34,496 nucleotides of DNA, from positions 1-34,496 of the forward strand of contig JAHEMI010000017.1 in the NCBI GenBank assembly GCA_024643785.1, written 5' to 3'. The DNA comes from Burkholderiaceae bacterium (lineage in GTDB: Bacteria > Pseudomonadota > Gammaproteobacteria > Burkholderiales > Burkholderiaceae_E). Position numbers and translations under genes: made by a program. Of the stretch, positions 9,437-17,982 are shown piece by piece; the first letter of the stretch is position 1; each line of letters starts with the position of its first letter. The notes below the pieces were generated by a model. It saw nothing but the letters and a program-made list of their open reading frames with translations, was not told where the DNA came from and did no database searches.

Positions 9437-9972
9437 GTCCCGGACGCAATCGGCCCAAGGGCCACCGCGCCGCCACGATCCTGGCGGCAACCCTCATGGC
9501 GGCGGCGCTGCTGGCGCCAGCGCGAGCGCAGCCAGTGGCCAGTACTGTGGTCGCCGAGTTGCCGAACCCGATGCCGCCGGTACCCAAGGCAGGCAAGCTG
9601 GTCGAATTCGAGTTCAGGACTACCTCGCGCCACCATTTCGCGATCGACCCCGGGAGCATGCTCCTGCGCGGCAACGAGATCCTCCAGCTGACCATCGTAG
9701 TGACCAGCTCGGGCGGCTCCACGAACGCCTCCTACGAGGCGTTCGACTGCAAGAACACGACCCACCGCCTGCTGGCGGTTGCCGGCGTCGATGGCAACTG
9801 GCAACCGGTCGAGAACTCGCCGTGGGTCACGGTTCGCACCAGCGACCAGGTGCTGCGCCAGCACTACGCCGTCTTCAAGGCCGCCTGCAGCGGCGGCGGA
9901 TTGAGCGGTGGGCGCGAAGACATCCTGCGCCGCCTGGTGAACCCTCCCAACGAGCTCTACTACTCCCAGTAG
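9433..9972 (+). CDS. CNP1-like family exported protein
   Basis: 179 residues. The N-terminal basic-hydrophobic segment with PARA-Q near residue 32 is a signal peptide. The mature part, about 145 residues, has the pattern of the CNP1-like family: a region near [27 protein letters not shown], and a late cysteine in FKAACSGG, giving two cysteines that could form a disulfide. Function is unknown in the family. The ATG overlaps the rppH stop by ATGA, so it is coupled to rppH, a pairing I recall from betaproteobacterial genomes. A hairpin follows the stop. Confidence 0.8.
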   Translation: MSPGRNRPKGHRAATILAATLMAAALLAPARAQPVASTVVAELPNPMPPVPKAGKLVEFEFRTTSRHHFAIDPGSMLLRGNEILQLTIVVTSSGGSTNASYEAFDCKNTTHRLLAVAGVDGNWQPVENSPWVTVRTSDQVLRQHYAVFKAACSGGGLSGGREDILRRLVNPPNELYYSQ

Positions 9973-9975
9973 AGG

Positions 9976-10010
9976 TCTTGCAGGGCGACGGTTACCGCCG
10001 CCTCGCAAGA
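9976..10010. terminator. Hairpin between convergent genes, possible bidirectional terminator
   Basis: TCTTGC (9976-9981) pairs with GCAAGA (10005-10010). The inner part pairs AGG/CCT, CG/CG and CGG/CCG with small bulges around a TTA loop, about 14 base pairs in all. It sits in the 51-base gap between two convergent stop codons. Neither strand shows a following T-run, so it may need Rho or act mainly as a 3'-end stabiliser. Confidence 0.5.
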
Positions 10011-10023
10011 TCCGGTGCTCGCG

Positions 10024-10959
10024 CTAGACCTGGGTGATCAGCGGCTTGCCGGCAAAGTAAGCCGCCACGTTGTCGAGCACGATCTGGCCCATCGCCGTGC
10101 GCGTCGGCACCGTGGCACTGGCCTGGTGCGGCTGCAGGACGACGTTCTCGAGTGCGAGCAGGGCGCTCGGGACGCGCGGTTCGTCGGCAAAGACATCGAG
10201 GCCGGCCCGCCCCAGCGCGCCGCTGCCGAGCAGTTCGGTCAACGCCGGCTCGTCAACCACCGAACCGCGGGCGATATTCACGAAGACCCCTTGCGGTCCG
10301 AGCGCAGTGAGCACCGCGCGCGACACCAGCCCCTTGGTTGCAGGCCCGCCGGGGCAGGCGGCGATCAGCACATCTGCCCAGGTGGCGAGTTCGACCGGGT
10401 CGGCAAAATACTCGTAGCCGACATCGGCCTTCGGGAACGGATCGCTGTAGCCGAGCACGGTATTGAAGCCCAGGCAACGCTGGGCGATCGCGCTGCCAAT
10501 CCGCCCCAGGCCCAGAATTCCGACCCGCTTGCCCTGCAGGCTCGAGGTCAGTGCCATCGAGCCCTTGAGCCATTGGCCCTCGCGCACGAAGCGGTCGCCA
10601 TAGGGGATGCGCCGGATCGTCGCCAGCAGCAGGGCCAGCGCCATGTCGGCGACATCCTCGGTCAGCACTTCGGGAGTATTGGTGACCGCGATGTTGCGGG
10701 CACGCGCCCACTCGACATCGACGGCGTCGACACCGACGGCGAAGCACGACACCAGCCGCAACTGCGGCAGGGCCTGCATCACCTCGTTCTCGACGCCGCG
10801 TCCGCCGGTGGTCACGATCACCTCGCAACGCTCGGCGAGGCTGGCCAGCAGCGCCGCCTTGTCGGCAGCTTCCCAATAGCGGTGAACTCGGTAGCGCTCT
10901 TCAAGCTCACGCTGCTTGGGCTCGAAGAACTGCCCCATCAACAAGACATCTGGCTTCAT
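10024..10959 (-). CDS. D-isomer-specific 2-hydroxyacid dehydrogenase
   Basis: 311 residues, a normal length for glyoxylate/hydroxypyruvate reductase-type enzymes. It interconverts a 2-oxoacid and a D-2-hydroxyacid with NAD(P)H. Visible are the Rossmann glycine motif GILGLGRIG (~147-155), the substrate-binding arginine in NIARGSVVDE (R231), glutamate in ADEP (E260) and the catalytic histidine in LQPHQAS (H278). I prefer the ATG at 10959 because GGAAGAG lies six bases upstream; the ATG at 10974 has no such site. It is the last gene of the GntR-headed operon, after the FAH-family hydrolase. Glyoxylate, hydroxypyruvate or a similar short oxoacid is a plausible substrate. Confidence 0.93.
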   Translation of the reverse strand: MKPDVLLMGQFFEPKQRELEERYRVHRYWEAADKAALLASLAERCEVIVTTGGRGVENEVMQALPQLRLVSCFAVGVDAVDVEWARARNIAVTNTPEVLTEDVADMALALLLATIRRIPYGDRFVREGQWLKGSMALTSSLQGKRVGILGLGRIGSAIAQRCLGFNTVLGYSDPFPKADVGYEYFADPVELATWADVLIAACPGGPATKGLVSRAVLTALGPQGVFVNIARGSVVDEPALTELLGSGALGRAGLDVFADEPRVPSALLALENVVLQPHQASATVPTRTAMGQIVLDNVAAYFAGKPLITQV

Positions 10960-10977
10960 CTTTGTCTCTTCCATTGG

Positions 10978-11826
10978 TCAGCGGCTGAATCGCACGACCT
11001 TGGCGTGCTGTTCCCCGAGGCCCGCCACGCCGAGCGTCAACACGTCGCCGGCCTTGAGGTAGGTCGGTGGCTTCATCCCGGCACCGACGCCCGGCGGCGT
11101 GCCGGTGGTGATGATGTCGCCCGGCAACAGGGTCACGTACTTGCTGATGTAGGACACCAGCTTGGCGCAGCCAAAGATCATCGTCCTGGTGTTGCCGCGC
11201 TGGCGCTTCTCGCCGTTGACATCGAGCCAGAGATCGAGCCGTTGCGGATTGGCGACCTCGTCGGCAGTGACCAGCCAGGGGCCGATCGGGCCGAAGGTGT
11301 CGCAGCCCTTGCCCTTGTCCCAGGTGCCGCTGCTGCGCAGCTGGAAATGACGCTCCGAGACGTCATTGACCAGCACGTAGCCGGCCACGTGGCTCAACGC
11401 ATCCTTGAGGCTGACATAGCGCGCGCGCGTGCCGATCACGATCCCGAGCTCGACCTCCCAGTCGGTTTCCTTCGAGCCCTGCGGCAGCATGACGTCGTCG
11501 TTCGGTCCCTGGATCGAACTGATCGCCTTCATGAACACTACCGGCTCGGTCGGGACCGGCGCGTTGATCTCGGCGGCGTGGTCGGAGTAATTGAGTCCGA
11601 CACCGATGAACTTCGAGGTGCCGGTCAGCGGCGGTCCCAGGCGCGGATTGCCGCGCACCAGCGGGAGCTTCTCCGGATTCAATTTCGCGATCCGTGCGAG
11701 TACCGCCGGCGCGAGTTGCGCCGGCCCGATCTCGGGCACCGCCTTCGAGAGGTCGCGCAGCTTGCCCGCGGCGTCGACAAGACCCGGTTTTTCCTTGCCT
11801 GGCTTTCCGTAACGAACGAGTTTCAT
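10978..11826 (-). CDS. FAH-family hydrolase (2,4-diketo-3-deoxy-sugar-acid hydrolase-like)
   Basis: 282 residues. The FAH fold shows its metal ligands in DWEVELG (E124, E126) and VNDVSER (D155), followed by GTWDKGKGCDTFGPIGPWL and the TTGTPPGVG loop. From memory of the family, this resembles hydrolases that cleave 2,4-diketo-3-deoxy-L-rhamnonate or -fuconate to pyruvate and a hydroxyacid more than true fumarylacetoacetases. Many homologues are labelled ureidoglycolate lyase without proof. The ATG at 11826 has GGGAGA upstream. It lies 31 bases after the ABC exporter gene and 18 bases before the dehydrogenase start. The UxaA-type dehydratase nearby supports a sugar-acid role. Confidence 0.9.
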   Translation of the reverse strand: MKLVRYGKPGKEKPGLVDAAGKLRDLSKAVPEIGPAQLAPAVLARIAKLNPEKLPLVRGNPRLGPPLTGTSKFIGVGLNYSDHAAEINAPVPTEPVVFMKAISSIQGPNDDVMLPQGSKETDWEVELGIVIGTRARYVSLKDALSHVAGYVLVNDVSERHFQLRSSGTWDKGKGCDTFGPIGPWLVTADEVANPQRLDLWLDVNGEKRQRGNTRTMIFGCAKLVSYISKYVTLLPGDIITTGTPPGVGAGMKPPTYLKAGDVLTLGVAGLGEQHAKVVRFSR

Positions 11827-11857
11827 CAGTTTCTCCCTGGTGGAAATGCTTCTTGGT

Positions 11858-13666
11858 TCAGTGGTTGCCGGAAACCGGGCCGACGTCGAACTGGAGCGCG
11901 GCAAGCCGCGCGTAGAGTCCGCCGCGCCCCAGCAACTCGGCGTGAGTGCCGACATCAACGATCCGGCCGTGATCGAGGACCACGATCCGGTCGGCCCCGA
12001 CCACGGTTGCGAGACGATGGGCGATGACGATGGTGGTGCGATTGCGCATCGCACCGGCAAGTGCCTGCTGGACCGCGCGCTCGCTCTCGGCATCGAGCGC
12101 GCTGGTGGCCTCGTCGAGCAGCAACAGCGGCGCATCCTTGAGCAGCGCGCGCGCGATGGCGATGCGCTGGCGCTGTCCGCCCGAGAGCCGCACACCGCGC
12201 TCTCCGAGGAAACTCTGGTAGCCCTGCGGCAGCTGGACGATGAACTCATGGGCCCGCGCCGCGTGTGCCGCGGCAAGGACCTCTTCGTCACTGGCGTCGA
12301 GCCGGCCGTAACGGATGTTCTCCATGGCGTTGGCCGAAAAGATCACGCTGTCCTGAGACACCAGCGCGATCGCGCCGCGCAGCGCGGCGAGGTCCATTGC
12401 ACGCAGGTCGACCCCGTCGATCCTGATCGCGCCGGCAACCGGATCGTGGAAGCGCAGCAGCAGCTGGAAGAGCGTCGACTTGCCGGCGCCCGAGGGCCCG
12501 ACCAGCGCCACGGTCTCGCCGGCCGCGACCTCGAGATCGATCGCATCGAGGGCGCGGTCATGGGGGCGCGAGGGATAGCTGAAGGCAACGGCGTCAAGTT
12601 TGACGGTGGCGCCACCCGGCGCCGGCTGCGGCCGCAGCGCCTGCGCACCGGAGGCTATCCCCGGTTCGGCTTCGAGCAGGTCGAGCAACCGTTCGGTGGC
12701 GCCGGCTGCGCGTTGCACGTCACCGAGCACTTCGGCGATCGCTCCGGTCGAACCCGCCACGAGCGCGGCGTAGAGAATGAACTGGGTCAGCAAACCGGCC
12801 GTCATCCGGCCCTCCAGCACCATGTTGGCGCCAAGCCAGAGCACGAACACGATGGCCCCGAACACCAGCACGATCGCCAGCGCCGTCAGGCGCGCGCGCG
12901 CCAGCGTGCGCACCACCGCCGCCGCGAAAGCGGCATCGGTAGCGGCGGTGTAGCGTTGCACCTCGAGCGGCTCGCGCACATAGGCCTGCACCACCTGGAC
13001 CGCGTTGAGCGTCTCGCCGGCCAGCGCGCCGGTATCGGCGAGCCGATCCTGGCTGGTGCGCGACAGGCGCCGCACCCGGCGCCCCACCACCATGATCGGC
13101 AGCACGACCAGCGCCAGCAGCCCGACGATCACCATCGCGAGTTGCGGCGTGGTGACGATCATCATGGTCACGCTGCCGACGAACAGCAGCAGGTTGCGCA
13201 AGCCCAGCGAGATGCTGGTGCCGATCAGGGTCTGGATCAGCGTGGTGTCGGTGCTCAGCCGCGAGAGCACCTCGCCGGTGCGCAGCGTCTCGAAGAACGC
13301 CGAGTCCTGGAGCAGCACCTTGCGATAGACGGCGTTGCGCAGGTCGGTGGTCACCCGTTCGCCGAGCCACGATACGCAGTAGAAGCGCACCGCGGTGCCG
13401 ATGGCGAGCACCACCGAGACGCCGAACAGGGCGAGGAAAACCAGATTGACGTGGCCGCTTTCGCGTCCCGCGGCGGTTCCTGCGAACCCGAGATCGATCA
13501 GGTAGCGAAAAGCCGCCGGTACCGCCAGAGTGGCGCCGGCCGCGACCAGCAACGCCGCCGCGGCGAGCGCCATCCGCAGCCGGTAGCGCATCAGAAACGG
13601 CACCAGGCTGCGCAACACGGTCAAGGCGCCCCGCTGCGCGCTGGGCGCCACTACGGAATCGTTCAT
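11858..13666 (-). CDS. ABC exporter, fused membrane and ATPase domains (MsbA/ABCB-like)
   Basis: 602 residues. Residues ~25-310 form a six-helix exporter membrane domain, with the coupling region VTTDLRNAVYRKVL and FFETLRTGEVLSRLSTDT typical of half-exporters. The ATPase domain has Walker A GPSGAGKST, Q-loop VSQDSVIF, signature LSGGQRQR, Walker B LLLLDEATSALD and H-loop IAHR, all intact. It should act as a homodimer in the inner membrane, exporting lipid, drug or metabolite. The ATG overlaps the GntR stop (ATGA), so it is co-translated with the regulator. An exporter placed between a regulator and two catabolic enzymes is unusual; see findings. Confidence 0.95.
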   Translation of the reverse strand: MNDSVVAPSAQRGALTVLRSLVPFLMRYRLRMALAAAALLVAAGATLAVPAAFRYLIDLGFAGTAAGRESGHVNLVFLALFGVSVVLAIGTAVRFYCVSWLGERVTTDLRNAVYRKVLLQDSAFFETLRTGEVLSRLSTDTTLIQTLIGTSISLGLRNLLLFVGSVTMMIVTTPQLAMVIVGLLALVVLPIMVVGRRVRRLSRTSQDRLADTGALAGETLNAVQVVQAYVREPLEVQRYTAATDAAFAAAVVRTLARARLTALAIVLVFGAIVFVLWLGANMVLEGRMTAGLLTQFILYAALVAGSTGAIAEVLGDVQRAAGATERLLDLLEAEPGIASGAQALRPQPAPGGATVKLDAVAFSYPSRPHDRALDAIDLEVAAGETVALVGPSGAGKSTLFQLLLRFHDPVAGAIRIDGVDLRAMDLAALRGAIALVSQDSVIFSANAMENIRYGRLDASDEEVLAAAHAARAHEFIVQLPQGYQSFLGERGVRLSGGQRQRIAIARALLKDAPLLLLDEATSALDAESERAVQQALAGAMRNRTTIVIAHRLATVVGADRIVVLDHGRIVDVGTHAELLGRGGLYARLAALQFDVGPVSGNH

Positions 13667-14370
13667 TTGGCTGGCCGCAGTCCGTCGAAGAAGTGCTCGT
13701 TGTTCCTGGCGACCCCGTCGATGGCGCGCAGGATCGCGCCGAGGTGTTCGCGCATCGCTTCGGCCGCACCCGAACCGTCACCGGCACAAACCCGCTCGAC
13801 GATCGCGCGATGCTCGAGGAAGCGCTTGCGCTGGCGTTCCGGATCGATCAGCGCGAGGCGGCGCAGACGGTCGAGCTGCGCCTTGGCCTCGTGGATCACA
13901 TCCCAGATCCGGGCATGCCCGGCGATCTTCGCCAGCAGTTCGTGCATGTTTTCGTCGGCGCGAAAAAAGGCTGCCGAATCGTTGTCCTCGACCGCGCCAT
14001 TCTGGCGCGCCAGCACCGCCACGAGCTGGGCGCGCTGCGCCGGCCTGATCCGCGCCGCCGCCAGTTCCACGATCCGGCACTCCAGGGTCTCGCGGATGAA
14101 CTGGCTGTCGCGCACTGCATCGAGATCAATGCGGGCCACGAACGATCCAACCTTGGGGACGACGTCGAGCAGCCGTTCTTCCTCGAGGCGCTTGAAGGCT
14201 TCGCGCACCGGGGTCCTGCTGACGCCGTAGTCCTGGGCGATCCGCACCTCGGAGAGCAATTCGCCCGGGACCAGCGCCACCGAAACGATGCGCTCGCGCA
14301 GATCGAAATAGATCTGCGGCGCCACCAAACGGCCGCGCCGAATCGGATTGCGTCGCGCAACTGAGATCAT
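13663..14370 (-). CDS. GntR-family regulator with FCD domain
   Basis: 235 residues. The N-terminal winged helix-turn-helix (~15-80) contains IAQDYGVSRTPVREAFKRLEEE, the signature of the GntR family. The C-terminal helical FCD domain (~88-220) carries candidate metal ligands D139, H143, H187 and H209, so the effector is probably a small carboxylate bound through a metal. The ATG at 14370 lies against a palindrome (14373-14382), consistent with autoregulation; an open frame to 14607 exists but runs through the operator and the divergent gene. It probably represses both its own operon and the divergent dehydratase gene. Confidence 0.94.
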   Translation of the reverse strand: MISVARRNPIRRGRLVAPQIYFDLRERIVSVALVPGELLSEVRIAQDYGVSRTPVREAFKRLEEERLLDVVPKVGSFVARIDLDAVRDSQFIRETLECRIVELAAARIRPAQRAQLVAVLARQNGAVEDNDSAAFFRADENMHELLAKIAGHARIWDVIHEAKAQLDRLRRLALIDPERQRKRFLEHRAIVERVCAGDGSGAAEAMREHLGAILRAIDGVARNNEHFFDGLRPAK

Positions 14371-14372
14371 GC

Positions 14373-14382
14373 ATACTAGTAT
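14373..14382. promoter_or_regulatory. Palindromic operator candidate in the divergent GntR/UxaA region
   Basis: ATACTAGTAT is a perfect 10-bp palindrome lying two bases upstream of the GntR start codon. A -10-like TATACT overlaps it on the minus strand (14383-14378) and TATACA on the plus strand (14380-14385). GntR/FCD proteins usually bind short AT-containing palindromes at divergent promoters, so this is the natural binding site. Confidence 0.6.
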
Positions 14383-14431
14383 ACAAGACTGCTCATGGCG
14401 CGCGGCTGACCACTGCGCCCCGCAAGCCCCA

Positions 14432-15970
14432 ATGCCCAGCCAAACCGTCCCCCTGATCCGCGCCAATGCGCTGCGCCTGCACACCGCCGACGACGTGCTG
14501 ATCGCCGTGCGCCCACTGCCGGCTGGAACCCACATCGCCGGCGAGGACATCACCTGCCGCGACGCGATTCCGGCCGGCCACAAGCTGGCAGCGCGCGACC
14601 TCCCCAAGGGTCACGCGGTGCGCCGCTACAACCAGATCATCGGTTTCGCGACCGCGGACATCGGCGCCGGCGCGCACGTGCACTCCCACAACCTCGGGTT
14701 CGAAGCGTTCGAACGCGACTACGCGATCGGCGCCGATGTCCGGACGACGGCAGCGCCATCCTCGCGCGCCACCTTCAATGGCATCCGCCGCGCCGACGGG
14801 CGAATCGCCACCCGCAATTTCATCGGCGTCCTCGCCACCGTCAATTGCTCGGCCTCGGTGTCGCGCTTCGTGGCACGGCACTTCTCGCGCGAGGTGCTCG
14901 CCGCCTGGCCCAACGTCGACGGCGTGCTGGCGATGACCCATGGCAGCGGTTGCGGGATGGACAGCGCCGGCGAAGGCATGGCGCTGCTGCGCCGGACGAT
15001 GGCCGGCTACGCGCGCCATCCCAACTTCGCCGGCATGGTGGTGATCGCTCTCGGCTGCGAGGCCAACCAGGTCACCGACCTGTTCAGCAGCCAGCAACTC
15101 ACCGAGTCGGGACTGCTGCGCCCGCTGGTGATCCAGGCCGCCGGCGGGACCCGCGAGTGCGTCGCCGCCGGCATCGCGGCGGTCAACGAAATGCTCCCCC
15201 AGGCCAACGTGGTCGAGCGCGTAGCCGTGCCGGCGAGCCACCTGACGGTGGCGCTGCAGTGCGGCGGTTCGGACGGTTACTCCGGGATCACCGCCAACCC
15301 GGCGCTGGGCGCAGCCTGCGACCTGCTGGTCGCACAGGGCGGCACGGTGGTGCTGGCGGAAACACCCGAGATCTACGGCGCCGAACACCTGTTGACGCGG
15401 CGCGCGGTCAGCGCCGACGTCGCCGCCAGGCTGATCGCGCGGATCCGCTGGTGGGAAGACTACACCGCGCGCAATCGCGGCAGCATGGACAACAATCCGA
15501 CCCCTGGCAACAAGGCCGGAGGCCTCACCACGATCCTCGAGAAGTCGCTCGGCGCGGTCGCCAAGGGCGGCACGACCAACCTGGTCGAGGTCTACGAGTA
15601 CGCCGAGCCGATCACCGCCAAGGGGTTCGTGTTCATGGATTCGCCCGGCTACGACCCGGTGTCGATCACCGGCGAGGTCGCCGGCGGCGCCAACCTGGTG
15701 GCATTCACCACCGGCCGGGGCTCGGTCTACGGCTGCAAGCCCGCACCCAGCATCAAGATCGCGACCAATACCGCGCTCTACCAGCGGCTGCGCGATGACA
15801 TGGACGTCGACGCCGGCGGTATTCTCGATGGCAGCGCGACGGTGGCGCAGAAGGGCCAGGAGATCTTCGATCTCTGGCTGCGAGTCGCCTCCGGCGAGCA
15901 AAGCCGCAGCGAGGCGCTGGGGATCGGTGACGAGGAATTCGTGCCCTGGCAGATTGGCGCGGTGATGTAG
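14432..15970 (+). CDS. UxaA-family sugar-acid dehydratase (altronate/galactarate type, SAF + UxaA)
   Basis: 512 residues. The N-terminal SAF domain (~1-95) includes IPAGHKLAARDL and the histidine-rich HVHSHNL. The large UxaA domain follows, with GRIATRNFIGVL, THGSGCGM, ALGCEANQ, QCGGSDGYSGITANPALG and DNNPTPGNKAGGLTTI. The family removes water from C2-C3 of sugar acids such as altronate or galactarate with iron to give 2-keto-3-deoxy acids. The exact substrate is not readable. I chose the ATG at 14432 (MPSQTVPLIRAN); the frame is open back to 14348 but that would include the operator. It is divergent from the GntR operon and likely shares its control. Confidence 0.93.
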   Translation: MPSQTVPLIRANALRLHTADDVLIAVRPLPAGTHIAGEDITCRDAIPAGHKLAARDLPKGHAVRRYNQIIGFATADIGAGAHVHSHNLGFEAFERDYAIGADVRTTAAPSSRATFNGIRRADGRIATRNFIGVLATVNCSASVSRFVARHFSREVLAAWPNVDGVLAMTHGSGCGMDSAGEGMALLRRTMAGYARHPNFAGMVVIALGCEANQVTDLFSSQQLTESGLLRPLVIQAAGGTRECVAAGIAAVNEMLPQANVVERVAVPASHLTVALQCGGSDGYSGITANPALGAACDLLVAQGGTVVLAETPEIYGAEHLLTRRAVSADVAARLIARIRWWEDYTARNRGSMDNNPTPGNKAGGLTTILEKSLGAVAKGGTTNLVEVYEYAEPITAKGFVFMDSPGYDPVSITGEVAGGANLVAFTTGRGSVYGCKPAPSIKIATNTALYQRLRDDMDVDAGGILDGSATVAQKGQEIFDLWLRVASGEQSRSEALGIGDEEFVPWQIGAVM

Positions 15971-15992
15971 GGCCGAGCGGGCGGGAGTAGGA

Positions 15993-16919
15993 ATGGTCGA
16001 GCAAACAGGACAGGACGGCAAGGTGCTGGGGCCCAATGCGCGGGTGGCGGCGGCGCTCAGCGAAGCCGCGACAATCCTCGAGACCCAGGGTGCCAACCCC
16101 TTCCGGGTCTCGGCCTACCGCCACGCCGCCGAGACGCTCGAGCACCTGGGACGCAACATCGCGACCGCGTTCGCGCTGCACGGCCCGGAAGCGCTGACCG
16201 AACTCCCCGGCATCGGCACCGGAATCGCCAGCGCCATCGCGGAAATGCTGCTAACCGGGCGCTGGGCCCAGCTTGAGCGCCTGCGCGGCAACGTCGACCC
16301 GATCGCGGTATTCCGGGCGGTGCCCGGAATCGGCGCGGAACTGGCCGAACGCATCCATGACACGCTGCACATCGACACCCTCGAGTCGCTCGAAAGTGCG
16401 CTCGAGAGCGGCGAATTGCGCTCGGTCGAGGGGATCGGGCCGCGGCGTGAACTGGCGATCGGCGCCGGCCTCGCCCCGCTGCTCGACCGGCGCCGGGTGC
16501 GGCGCCCCGAGCCGCCGGCGGGGGCGACCGAACTGCCCAGCGTGGCGATGTTGCTCGACGTCGACCGCGAGTACCGCGGCATGGCCAGCCTCGGCCGCCT
16601 CAAGACCATCGCGCCCAAGCACAACAACCCCGGCGGCGAGGCCTGGCTGCCGCTGCTCCAGACCACCCGCGGTCCCTGGCACTTCACCGCGCTGTACTCC
16701 AACACCGACCAGGCCCACCGGCTCGGCCGCACCCGGGACTGGGTAGTGATCTACTTCTACGACGAGCAGCATCTCGAGCGCCAGTGCACGGTCGTGACCG
16801 AGAACCACGGCCCGATGATCGCGCGGCGCGTGCTGCGCGGACGCGAAACCGAATGCCGGCAGCATTACCTTGCCACCGACCCGTTTTTTAGCGACAACCC
16901 AGGACCCACCCCGACATGA
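15993..16919 (+). CDS. Helix-hairpin-helix protein resembling the PolX/Pol-beta N-terminus, with unassigned C-terminal domain
   Basis: 308 residues. Residues ~16-60 match the Pol-beta 8-kDa type helical domain (ATILETQGANPFRVSAYRHA). Three HhH motifs follow: LPGIGTGIA (71-79), VPGIGAELA (110-118) and VEGIGPRRE (145-153). The nucleotidyltransferase palm and the PHP exonuclease of PolX are absent. Instead residues ~180-300 hold a compact domain with conserved-looking HNNPGGEAWLP, RTRDWVVIYFYD and CTVVTENHGP segments that I cannot assign. It may bind gapped or abasic DNA, but no catalytic site is visible. It begins 22 bases after the dehydratase gene and overlaps the next gene by ATGA. Confidence 0.85.
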   Translation: MVEQTGQDGKVLGPNARVAAALSEAATILETQGANPFRVSAYRHAAETLEHLGRNIATAFALHGPEALTELPGIGTGIASAIAEMLLTGRWAQLERLRGNVDPIAVFRAVPGIGAELAERIHDTLHIDTLESLESALESGELRSVEGIGPRRELAIGAGLAPLLDRRRVRRPEPPAGATELPSVAMLLDVDREYRGMASLGRLKTIAPKHNNPGGEAWLPLLQTTRGPWHFTALYSNTDQAHRLGRTRDWVVIYFYDEQHLERQCTVVTENHGPMIARRVLRGRETECRQHYLATDPFFSDNPGPTPT

Positions 16920-17971
16920 TTCCGCTCACCAGCGACACCGAAACCCGTCCTACCGAAGCCATGCGCGCCGCGATCGCGGCCGCCAAGGTGGGCGACGAAC
17001 AACGCCGCGAGGACCCCACCGTAAACCTGCTGCTGGAGCGGGTCGCCCAACTGCTGGGCAAGGAGGCCGCGCTGTTCCTGCCGACCGGGACGATGTGCAA
17101 CCTGATCGCGGTCAAGACCCACACCCGCGCCGGCGACATGATGCTGGCCGAACGCGAAGCCCACGTGCTGCGCGCCGAAGCCGGCGGTGCCGGCCTGGTC
17201 TCGGGAGTGCTCACCGAGCCGCTGCTGGGCGGTTCGCACGGCGACGCCAGGATTGCCGGAACCTTCACCGCGACCGAATTGGGCGACGCACTCGACCGGA
17301 TCACCGCGATGCCCGCGCCCTACGCGCCCCCGCCGACGCTGCTCTGTGTCGAGCAGACCCACAATTTCGGCGGCGGTTCGATCTGGCCGCGCGAGCGGCT
17401 CGCCGCGGTCTGCGCCAGGGCCCGCGAGCGCGGAATGGCGGTCCACATGGATGGCGCGCGGCTGCTCAACGCCGTGGTTGCCTCGGAAGTGCCGGCCAGC
17501 GATTGGTGCTCCCACGTCGACTCGGCGTGGATCGATTTCACCAAGGGGCTCGGCGCCCCGATCGGAGCGGTGCTCGCCGGTTCACGCGAATTCATCAATC
17601 AGGCGCTGCGCTACAAGTACGCCTTCGGCGGCGCCATGCGCCAGGCCGGGATCGCTGCCGCCGGCTGCCTGCACGCGCTCGATCACCACATCGCGCGCCT
17701 CGCCGATGACCATGCCAATGCGACCCAACTCGCTGCCGGCATCGCCGCCCTGCCGGGGCTGCGGCTGGTCTACGGCATGCCGCAGACCAACATCGTGTTC
17801 TTCGAGCCCGCGCCCGGCACGATCAGCGCCGCCGAGATGGCACGCCGCTGCCTCGAGCGCGGGCTGCGCATCGGCACCATCGGCGGCAAGATCCGCGCGG
17901 TCACCCATCTCGACGTGAGCCGCGCGCAGGTCGACGAAGCGCTCGGCATCATGGCCGACGCGCTGGGCTGA
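16916..17971 (+). CDS. Threonine-aldolase/beta-eliminating lyase family PLP enzyme
   Basis: 351 residues, fold type I aminotransferase-like. It probably cleaves L-threonine or L-allo-threonine to glycine and acetaldehyde. Motifs are SDTETRPTEAMRAA at the N-terminus, FLPTGTMCNL, the aspartate in VHMDGARLLNA that contacts the PLP nitrogen, and the Schiff-base lysine in DFTKGLGAPIG. Some homologues act on beta-hydroxyaspartate or other beta-hydroxy amino acids, so the substrate is open. The ATG overlaps the stop of the HhH gene by four bases. It converges on the AceE-type gene with only 11 bases between stops. Confidence 0.9.
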   Translation: MIPLTSDTETRPTEAMRAAIAAAKVGDEQRREDPTVNLLLERVAQLLGKEAALFLPTGTMCNLIAVKTHTRAGDMMLAEREAHVLRAEAGGAGLVSGVLTEPLLGGSHGDARIAGTFTATELGDALDRITAMPAPYAPPPTLLCVEQTHNFGGGSIWPRERLAAVCARARERGMAVHMDGARLLNAVVASEVPASDWCSHVDSAWIDFTKGLGAPIGAVLAGSREFINQALRYKYAFGGAMRQAGIAAAGCLHALDHHIARLADDHANATQLAAGIAALPGLRLVYGMPQTNIVFFEPAPGTISAAEMARRCLERGLRIGTIGGKIRAVTHLDVSRAQVDEALGIMADALG

Positions 17972-17982
17972 TCTGGTTACGG

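Noticed and set aside
10960-10974. Upstream ATG for the 2-hydroxyacid dehydrogenase
   Set aside because: It has no ribosome site, whereas the GGAAGAG inside this stretch is well placed for the ATG at 10959.
10015-12027. 670-codon plus-strand frame across the FAH and dehydrogenase genes
   Set aside because: Both minus-strand genes have full catalytic motifs and this frame has none.
14383-14607. Upstream extension of the GntR frame
   Set aside because: It would run through the operator and the divergent dehydratase start, and the encoded residues do not resemble a GntR N-terminus.
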